From: Oscillospiraceae bacterium
GTDB taxonomy: Bacteria; Bacillota; Clostridia; Oscillospirales; Acutalibacteraceae
Direction of reading: 5' to 3'
DNA length: 28,412 bases
NCBI GenBank assembly: GCA_022508705.1
Contig: JAFLUO010000011.1
Coordinates: forward strand, 1-28,412
The notes under the pieces are model-generated. The model did not search any database and was not told the origin of the DNA. It was given only the letters and a program-made list of their open reading frames with translations. Position numbers and translations under genes: made by a program. This document shows, piece by piece, positions 22,580 through 28,412 of the stretch (its first letter is position 1; each line of letters begins with the position of its first letter).

Positions 22580-24931
22580 TCACACTAAAGACACTCTTAA
22601 AACATCATCTGCAGTTTCGGCAAAAATAAACTCAATACTATTCTTAACCTTTTCGTCAACTTGGTCTAAATCGCCTGCATTCGCTTTCGGTACAATAACG
22701 GTCTTTATCCCCTCAACGTACGCTGCCATTGTCTTTTCACGTAGTCCGCCTATGGGAAGGACTCTGCCCGTAACTGTAATTTCACCTGTCATTGCAACGC
22801 TTGATTTAACCTTACAGCCTGTCAGTGCAGAAACAAGGGCCGTGAATATTGTAACACCTGCTGACGGGCCGTCCTTCGGAACTGCGCCTTCAGGGAAATG
22901 AATATGTATATCATTTTTCTCATGGAAACTACCGTCAATTCCGTATTTTTCTGCATTTGCTCTTATATATGACACGGCGGCTCTTGCGGATTCCTTAATA
23001 ACGTCACCCAGCGAGCCCGTAAGTTCCAAAGCGCCTTTGCCGTTCATGGTAACGACCTCAACTGTAAGCATTGTTCCGCCGACAGCGGTATACGCTAATC
23101 CGTTTACAACGCCTACGGCATTCTTCCTTGATTTTTCTTCGGGCTTAAACTTTCTTGCACCTAAATATTTTTCAATTTCATTATCTTTAAAGGTAATTTT
23201 ACCCTCAAAGCCCTTTGCATATTGAACGGCGGCTTTGCGGATGCAAGTACCGATTAAACGCTCAAGCTGCCTTACGCCTGCTTCTTTAGTATAACCGCTT
23301 ATTATTTCTTTGAGCGCTTTATCGGTAAATTTCACCAAAGTTTTTTTAAGTCCGTTTTCTTTTAATTGCTTGGGAACTAAATGCCTTTTTGCGATTTGAA
23401 ATTTTTCTTCGTGCGTGTAACCGGGAATATCAATAATTTCCATTCTGTCAAGCAAAGGTGCGGGAATACTGCTTACGTCATTTGCAGTGGTTATAAACAA
23501 AACCTTGCTTAAATCATAAGGAATTTCAAGGTAATGGTCAACAAACGAGCAATTCTGTTCGCCGTCTAAAACCTCAAGCAATGCAGATGAAGGATCGCCT
23601 CTGTGGTCTGAGCCCAGCTTGTCCACCTCGTCAAGAAGAATGAGGGGATTTGAACTGCCGGCACTGTCTATTGCCTCAATAATTCTGCCGGGCATTGAGC
23701 CGATATAAGTCTTTCTGTGACCTCTGATATCTGCCTCGTCACGAACGCCGCCGAGGGAAATTCGGGCAAAACTTCTGCCCATAGCTAAAGCCAACGACCT
23801 TGCAATTGAGGTTTTGCCTACTCCGGGAGGCCCTGCAAGACAGATTATCTGCCCTTTTACATCGGGATTTATCTTTCTTACTGCAAGAAATTCAATAATG
23901 CGTTCTTTAACGCTTTTAAGCCCGTAGTGGTCCTTTTCAAGGGTTTCTTCAACGTTTTGAATATCAAGATTATCTTCCGTAAACACCTTCCACGGAAGCG
24001 AGATTATTTTGTCAAGATATGCCCTTGTAACAGCCGATTCAGGACTTGACGGCTGCATTTTCATCATTCTGTCACATTCACGGAGAAGCTTTTTCTCTGT
24101 TTTTTCGCCGAAATTCAATTCGTGAATTTTTTCTCTGTAAGCTTGGACTTCCGATAGGGCATCTTCACCCTCTCCCAATTCTTCGGAAATTGCCTTTATT
24201 TGCTCACGAAGGTAGTATTCTTTTTGATTTTCGTCAATCTGCTGCTGAACCTTTTCGTTTATCTCTTCTTCAATAGCTAAAAGCTCTTTTTCCTTTGACA
24301 AAACTAGACAGAGACGTTCTGCTCGCTTAATCGGGTCAAGCTCTTCAAGTAAGGATTGCTTAAGAGCATAATCAAGCGGAATATTAGAAAGAATGTAATC
24401 CGTAAGTTCATTTGTTTCCTTGCGAACGGAAACGCCGATAATAACATCAGGCGGCATTTTAGGAAGAAGATAAGAATAATCCTCAAAAATTGCCGCGAGT
24501 CTGCGAACAAGTGCCTGCTCATAAATCACATCATCTTTTGAAATCTTTTTGCTTTCTACCTTTGAAACTATTGCAGAAAGAAACGGATTAGCGGAATTTA
24601 TGCTTATAAGCTCAGCTCTGTAAAGCCCGTCAACAACCACTCTTAAAGCGTCAGTTCCGGGCAGCTTTATAACCTGCTTGATTTCGCAAACGACACCCAT
24701 ACTGTAAATATCAGATGTTCTGGGGTCGTCGCATTCCATATCAATTTGTGTTGAGAGAAAGATATTCTTTTTCTGCTCCATTGCAGTTTTTATGGCTTTT
24801 ATAGACTTTTGCCTGCCGACATCAAAGTGCATTGTCATCTGAGGGAAAATTACAAGCCCACGCAAAGCTACCATCGGCATTAAAACAGATTTATCATTAA
24901 AGTCTTTTATGAAATTGCTTACTGTTTCCAT
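22580..24931 (-). CDS. lon: ATP-dependent protease LonA
   Basis: A hexameric cytoplasmic AAA+ serine protease that degrades misfolded and short-lived regulatory proteins. From ATG 24931 it has 783 residues, close to Bacillus LonA. The N-terminal substrate domain (LPMVALRGLVIFPQM-like start) precedes a coiled-coil, then Walker A GPPGVGKT near residue 366, Walker B ILLDEVDKL, and the C-terminal protease domain with the catalytic serine near residue 690 (KDGPSAGV) and the lysine in PIGGLREKTMAA. The longer frame to 24970 would begin inside the -10 region and is rejected. AGGAG is 14 bases from the chosen ATG, longer than usual; a start at an in-frame GTG 15 bases upstream would overlap it, so the exact start is uncertain by a few codons. 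Confidence 0.96.
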   Translation of the reverse strand: METVSNFIKDFNDKSVLMPMVALRGLVIFPQMTMHFDVGRQKSIKAIKTAMEQKKNIFLSTQIDMECDDPRTSDIYSMGVVCEIKQVIKLPGTDALRVVVDGLYRAELISINSANPFLSAIVSKVESKKISKDDVIYEQALVRRLAAIFEDYSYLLPKMPPDVIIGVSVRKETNELTDYILSNIPLDYALKQSLLEELDPIKRAERLCLVLSKEKELLAIEEEINEKVQQQIDENQKEYYLREQIKAISEELGEGEDALSEVQAYREKIHELNFGEKTEKKLLRECDRMMKMQPSSPESAVTRAYLDKIISLPWKVFTEDNLDIQNVEETLEKDHYGLKSVKERIIEFLAVRKINPDVKGQIICLAGPPGVGKTSIARSLALAMGRSFARISLGGVRDEADIRGHRKTYIGSMPGRIIEAIDSAGSSNPLILLDEVDKLGSDHRGDPSSALLEVLDGEQNCSFVDHYLEIPYDLSKVLFITTANDVSSIPAPLLDRMEIIDIPGYTHEEKFQIAKRHLVPKQLKENGLKKTLVKFTDKALKEIISGYTKEAGVRQLERLIGTCIRKAAVQYAKGFEGKITFKDNEIEKYLGARKFKPEEKSRKNAVGVVNGLAYTAVGGTMLTVEVVTMNGKGALELTGSLGDVIKESARAAVSYIRANAEKYGIDGSFHEKNDIHIHFPEGAVPKDGPSAGVTIFTALVSALTGCKVKSSVAMTGEITVTGRVLPIGGLREKTMAAYVEGIKTVIVPKANAGDLDQVDEKVKNSIEFIFAETADDVLRVSLV

Positions 24932-24961
24932 AATCGTGTATATCACTCCTATTATAACAGT

Positions 24962-24990
24962 ATTATACAATAGAACGAGAGAATAAGCAA
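24962..24990 (-). promoter_or_regulatory. sigma-A promoter of the lon operon
   Basis: On the bottom strand TTGCTT (24990-24985), 17 bases, then TATAAT (24967-24962). A second TATAAT follows at 24956-24951. The leader would be very short, only a few bases before the AGGAG. No CtsR or HrcA type operator is recognisable. Confidence 0.7.
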
Positions 24991-25115
24991 GTAAACTGAT
25001 TACATTTATCCTTATAATTAAATAGTATTTTTTGTCACTTTTGTATAGATTGTTAAAAATTTGAATAACTTTTTGAAAATATTTAATTATTTAGAAGAAA
25101 TTATGTTAATTTTTT

Positions 25116-25154
25116 GTCAATCTATTGACTTTTAAGGTTTAACTTTGATACAAT
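25116..25154 (+). promoter_or_regulatory. serC-serA promoter with an overlapping inverted repeat
   Basis: TTGACT (25125-25130), 18 bases, then TACAAT (25149-25154) form a good promoter. The perfect inverted repeat GTCAAT-CT-ATTGAC at 25116-25129 covers most of the -35 box, the usual position for a repressor site. Transcription would begin near 25161, leaving a 67-base leader with no recognisable riboswitch. Confidence 0.65.
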
Positions 25155-25227
25155 ACACGCAATGCGTAAAAAGGTCTTTCTTTTTTCACATATATTATTT
25201 TAGAAAATTTATTTGGAGGTTGCTATT

Positions 25228-26310
25228 ATGGCAAGAGTTTATAATTTTTCAGCAGGTCCTTCAATGCTTCCCGAAGAAGTATTGAAAAAAGCAGCAGCAG
25301 AAATGCTTGATTACCAAGGAAGCGGTCAGTCCGTTATGGAAATGAGCCACCGTTCAAAAGTTTATGATGAAATCATTAAGGGTGCCGAAGCTCTTCTTCG
25401 TGAGCTTATGAATATCCCTGACAATTACAAGGTTCTTTTCCTTCAGGGCGGCGCTTCAACTCAGTTTGCGGCAATTCCTATGAACTTTATGAACGGCAGC
25501 GGTAAGGCTGACTATGTAGTTTCGGGTCAGTGGTCTAATAAGGCTTATAAAGAGGCTACAAAATACGGCGATGTTAAAGTTGTTGCAACGTCTAAGGAAC
25601 AGAATTTCTCATGCGTTCCCGAAATGGATAAGAACGAATTCCGCGTAGATGCCGACTATTTCTACATCTGCATGAATGAGACAGTTCATGGCAATATTAT
25701 CCGTGATTTACCCGACACAGGCGATGTTCCGCTTATTGCAGATATTTCATCATGCTTCCTTTCAGAGCCCATTGACGTTTCGAAATTCGGCATGCTTTAC
25801 GGCGGTGCACAGAAAAACGTTGCTCCTGCAGGTCTTACGATTTGCATTATCCGTGAGGATTTGTTGGGCAATGCAAGAGATTATACGCCTTCAATGCTTG
25901 ACTACAAGCTTATGGCGGATAACGATTCTCTTTATAACACGCCCCCCTGCTACACAATTTACATCTGCAAACTTGTTCTTGAATGGCTCAAGGAAAACGG
26001 TGGGCTTGAAAAGATGAAAGAGAAAAATGTTAAGAAAGCTCAGCTTCTTTACGATTTCCTCGACAATTCAAAAATGTTTAAGGGCACTGTTATTCCCAAA
26101 GACCGCTCTCTTATGAACGTTCCTTTTGTTACTGACAGCGAAGAGCTTAACGCTAAATTCGTTAAAGAGGCAACTGCGGCAGGTCTTGTTAACATTAAGG
26201 GTCACCGCTCAGTTGGCGGTATGAGAGCTTCAATTTACAACGCTATGCCCTATGAAGGCGTTGAAGCACTCGTTAAATTTATGGCTGAATTTGAAGCAGC
26301 TAATTCATAA
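25228..26310 (+). CDS. serC: phosphoserine aminotransferase
   Basis: Transfers the amino group of glutamate to 3-phosphohydroxypyruvate to make phosphoserine, the second step of serine synthesis, and can act on the matching intermediate of PLP synthesis. The 360 residues begin VYNFSAGPSMLPEEVL, the SerC signature, with QGGAST for the cofactor phosphate and the PLP-binding Lys196 in YGGAQKNVAPAGL. The C-terminal part (GHRSVGGMRASIYNAM) carries the arginines that hold substrate carboxylate and phosphate. The ATG at 25228 is 8 bases after TTGGAGG; an in-frame TTG at 25213 lies within that site. It leads a two-gene serC-serA operon, 14 bases before serA. Confidence 0.97.
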   Translation: MARVYNFSAGPSMLPEEVLKKAAAEMLDYQGSGQSVMEMSHRSKVYDEIIKGAEALLRELMNIPDNYKVLFLQGGASTQFAAIPMNFMNGSGKADYVVSGQWSNKAYKEATKYGDVKVVATSKEQNFSCVPEMDKNEFRVDADYFYICMNETVHGNIIRDLPDTGDVPLIADISSCFLSEPIDVSKFGMLYGGAQKNVAPAGLTICIIREDLLGNARDYTPSMLDYKLMADNDSLYNTPPCYTIYICKLVLEWLKENGGLEKMKEKNVKKAQLLYDFLDNSKMFKGTVIPKDRSLMNVPFVTDSEELNAKFVKEATAAGLVNIKGHRSVGGMRASIYNAMPYEGVEALVKFMAEFEAANS

Positions 26311-26324
26311 AGAGGTAATTTCTA

Positions 26325-27488
26325 ATGTACAATATTTTAACTTTAAATAAGATTTCCGCAACGGGAATCAAAAATTTTACATCCGATTACAAATGCTCGG
26401 ATGATATTAAAAATCCTGATGCTGTTCTTGTTCGTTCCGCATCAATGCACGAAATGGAATTAGCACCCGAAACACTTGCCATTGCAAGAGCAGGAGCCGG
26501 CGTTAATAACATTCCCGTTCAAAAATGCTCTGAAGACGGCGTTGTTGTTTTCAACACTCCGGGTGCTAATGCAAATGCAGTTAAAGAGCTGGTGCTTTGC
26601 GGACTTTTCCTTGCATCAAGAAAAATTGTTCCTGCTATTGATTGGGTTAAAGCAACACTTAAAGGCGATGAAAATTTCTCAAAGTCTGTTGAAAAAGGCA
26701 AATCAGCTTTTGCAGGTCCTGAAATTAAAGGTAAAAAGTTAGGCGTTATCGGTCTTGGCGCTATCGGCGTGCTTGTAGCTAATGCGGCAAATTCACTTGG
26801 TATGGAGGTTTACGGTTATGACCCGTATCTTTCAGTTGACGCCGCCTGGAACCTTTCAAGAAGCGTACGCCACGTTACAAGTCTTGACGAGGTTTTTGCT
26901 AACTGCGATTACATTACTCTTCACGTTCCCCTTACGGACTCAACAAAAGGACTTGTTAATACGGTAAGCATTGCAAAGATGAAGGACAGCGTAAGAATCC
27001 TTAACTTTGCACGCGGCGAACTTGTAGATACAAACGATATTATTGCTGCTATGTCCGAGGGAAAAGTAGCGGCTTATGTTACAGATTTCGGCAATGACGC
27101 TTTGCTTAATGCAAACGGTGCTATTGTTATCCCCCATCTCGGCGCTTCAACGCCCGAATCCGAGGACAACTGCGCAGTTATGGCAGTTAACGAAATAATT
27201 GATTTCCTTGAAAACGGAAATATCGTGAACTCCGTTAACTTCCCGAACGTAAATGTTCCGAGAACGGGAAGAACAAGAATTACAATAATTCACAGGAACG
27301 TTGCAAACGTTATCAGTCAGATTTCAACGGCTGTTGCCAGCGAAAATGTTAACATTGACAATATGGTTAATAAATCAAAGGGCGAATATGCTTACACAAT
27401 GCTTGACACAGACGCTGACGTTTCAGATGCGGCTCTTGAATCAATTAAGGCGATTGAAAACGTTATAAGAGTAAGAGTTATTAAATAA
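26325..27488 (+). CDS. serA: D-3-phosphoglycerate dehydrogenase, short form with ACT domain
   Basis: Oxidises 3-phosphoglycerate to 3-phosphohydroxypyruvate with NAD, the first step of serine synthesis. At 387 residues it is the short type. It contains an N-terminal substrate domain, the NAD fold with LGVIGLGAIGVLVAN and the acceptor aspartate in GYDPY, catalytic Arg230 (FARGELVD), His271 (IPHLGAST), and a C-terminal ACT domain from about residue 315 (RITIIHRNVANVISQIS), presumably a serine-sensing module. The usual catalytic glutamate of the DVF..EP segment appears as aspartate in TDFGNDAL. GAGGT precedes the ATG. The phosphoserine phosphatase that would finish the pathway is not in the window. 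Confidence 0.94.
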   Translation: MYNILTLNKISATGIKNFTSDYKCSDDIKNPDAVLVRSASMHEMELAPETLAIARAGAGVNNIPVQKCSEDGVVVFNTPGANANAVKELVLCGLFLASRKIVPAIDWVKATLKGDENFSKSVEKGKSAFAGPEIKGKKLGVIGLGAIGVLVANAANSLGMEVYGYDPYLSVDAAWNLSRSVRHVTSLDEVFANCDYITLHVPLTDSTKGLVNTVSIAKMKDSVRILNFARGELVDTNDIIAAMSEGKVAAYVTDFGNDALLNANGAIVIPHLGASTPESEDNCAVMAVNEIIDFLENGNIVNSVNFPNVNVPRTGRTRITIIHRNVANVISQISTAVASENVNIDNMVNKSKGEYAYTMLDTDADVSDAALESIKAIENVIRVRVIK

Positions 27489-27504
27489 TTTAAAACTTAC
27501 AAAC

Positions 27505-27537
27505 AAAAAATGCAGTTCGTTTTGAACTGCATTTTTT
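27505..27537. terminator. terminator shared by serA and the exonuclease gene
   Basis: AAAAAATGCAGTTC (27505-27518) pairs with GAACTGCATTTTTT (27524-27537) around a 5-base loop, 14 bp in all, with T-rich ends on both strands. The stop codon of the facing exonuclease gene lies at its edge. Confidence 0.92.
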
Positions 27538-28393
27538 ATTCTGTTTCTTTGCCCGTTTTAACAATTTCGACTGTATTTCGCTTTACGTCAACTCTGTCGT
27601 AAAGCTTCTTTATGCGAACGTTTACTCTGAACTGCCTGTCGCAATGCTCACAATAGAACACCGCTCTGAATGAATGGTTCATATATTTCCAATTTTTTAA
27701 TTTTTGAACGCTTCCGCCGCAAATATCGCAAAACTCATTAAATACGCTTTGGTCAACCGAAGGATCGTTTCGGTTGTTAATATAATAGGGCTTAAAAGAA
27801 AGCTTTTCAAAAAATTCCCCATTGCAAACTTTTATATATTTACTGATTTTCTCAGCGTCAAAGGTTTTTATCAAGCATTCGCTGCTAAGCAGACTGTCAT
27901 CAAGGGCTCTGTGATGTGGAAAATCGTCCGAGTTTATTTCAAGACATTCGGCGGCATATGAAAGCCCTGCCTGCTGAACGTTTTCCATATTGATGAATTC
28001 CTGGCAGTATTTTTGAATATCTGCATACCGTTCAATAAAAAATACATCGTGCAACTTTCCGAAATATTTATAATTTGAAACAAGTGTGCGAATATCCGAA
28101 TCGCCCCAAGTGAGTATTGCAAAATCCTCTCCGCACCAATCTGCGAAATCTGCCATTACTGTTTTAAATGGATTTGCATTTACTAAATCGTCATTTTCAA
28201 TGTGAGTAAGTTCTTTTATTCTTGCTCTGATTTTTTTTGAGGCTACGGGACATATAAACTGTGAAAACGTATCAATCATTTCAAGCTTTTCATTAAGCTT
28301 CACAGCACCGACTTCAATAATCTCATTCACAAAACTGTGAGCCGATTTAAGATATGCATTATTCCATTCAAGATCCATTACTATGTAATTCAT
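27536..28393 (-). CDS. DEDDh 3'-5' exonuclease with C-terminal zinc ribbon
   Basis: A 285-residue DnaQ-like exonuclease expected to remove nucleotides from the 3' ends of DNA or RNA. The acidic residues are clear: Asp7 and Glu9 in VMDLEW, an aspartate in WGDSDIRTL (98 or 100), and the HRALDD segment giving His161 and Asp166, so it is the DEDDh class. The exonuclease domain fills about residues 1-180 and resembles the KapD/ERI-1 type more than the polymerase proofreader. After a linker come two cysteine pairs, Cys222/Cys225 and Cys248/Cys251, that look like a zinc ribbon followed by a basic strand. GGAG lies 5 bases before the ATG, which is 19 bases from the window edge, so upstream context is unknown. 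Substrate unassigned. Confidence 0.87.
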   Translation of the reverse strand: MNYIVMDLEWNNAYLKSAHSFVNEIIEVGAVKLNEKLEMIDTFSQFICPVASKKIRARIKELTHIENDDLVNANPFKTVMADFADWCGEDFAILTWGDSDIRTLVSNYKYFGKLHDVFFIERYADIQKYCQEFINMENVQQAGLSYAAECLEINSDDFPHHRALDDSLLSSECLIKTFDAEKISKYIKVCNGEFFEKLSFKPYYINNRNDPSVDQSVFNEFCDICGGSVQKLKNWKYMNHSFRAVFYCEHCDRQFRVNVRIKKLYDRVDVKRNTVEIVKTGKETE

Positions 28394-28412
28394 AAATTCT
28401 CCGTTTTATGTT

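Noticed and set aside
24932..24970. Upstream start for lon at 24970
   Set aside because: It would start inside the -10 region of the lon promoter; the ATG at 24931 gives the normal family length.
24971..25227. CtsR or HrcA (CIRCE) heat-shock operator between lon and serC
   Set aside because: The only clear palindrome, GTCAAT-CT-ATTGAC, does not match the CtsR heptad repeat or the CIRCE arms and overlaps the serC promoter rather than the lon promoter.
25155..25227. Riboswitch or T-box in the serC leader
   Set aside because: The leader is about 67 bases, very T-rich, without stable stems or any conserved riboswitch core that I recognise.
1..28412. CRISPR arrays, tRNA genes, insertion sequences, prophage or toxin-antitoxin modules
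   Set aside because: Reading both strands showed no regularly spaced repeats, no tRNA cloverleaf sequence, no transposase or integrase motifs, and no small paired genes of toxin-antitoxin type.

Overview
The window is ordinary chromosomal backbone from an AT-rich, endospore-forming, Gram-positive bacterium. It fits class Clostridia best, probably an Oscillospirales/Ruminococcaceae-type gut lineage; that placement is inferred from gene content and protein style, not from a marker search. Spore formation is shown by spoIIID and spoIVB. Firmicute character is shown by rqcH, the trmK-nif3 pair, engB beside lon, strong AAGGAGG-type ribosome binding sites and TGA used as a stop. I see no tRNA, rRNA, CRISPR array, insertion sequence, prophage or plasmid gene. 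Genes are tightly packed and no gene-free stretch exceeds 300 bases.

Layout. 1-721 (+): the 3' end of metK and a small DUF378 membrane protein, closed by a terminator shared with the facing operon. 722-885 is an odd non-coding block. 886-7447 (-): ileS with its own promoter, then a small DUF1858 protein, a weak terminator, and the trio trmK, nif3 and rqcH (tRNA methylation, metal-binding Nif3 protein, ribosome quality control). 7578-7832 (-): spoIIID behind a near-consensus sigma-E promoter. 7948-12445 (-): a four-gene operon of a PHP phosphatase, ispE, an MBOAT O-acyltransferase and its DHHW partner. 12646-14294 (+): an ACT-domain protein and its UPF0210 (PFL) partner, divergent from that operon. 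14339-15592 (-): spoIVB.

15711-17178 (-): pfkA and a divergent shikimate-kinase-like gene from one promoter. 17270-24931 (-): a probable operon lon, engB, lysA, dnaE with gaps of 2 to 9 bases. 25228-27488 (+): the serine biosynthesis pair serC-serA, divergent from lon, with a perfect inverted repeat overlapping the serC -35 box. 27536-28393 (-): a DEDDh exonuclease with an added C-terminal zinc ribbon.

I did not find a convincing undescribed multi-gene system. The points most worth a second look are: the altered class I signature motifs in IleS; the loss of the shikimate-anchoring arginine in the AroK-like kinase; the polysaccharide-acylation pair placed inside an isoprenoid/PHP operon; the intact PHP metal site in DnaE; the zinc-ribbon exonuclease; the serC operator-like palindrome; and the compositionally odd block after rqcH. 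Several starts were moved inward from the longest reading frame on the basis of ribosome binding sites (rqcH, ileS, ispE, aroK, pfkA, lon, serC).
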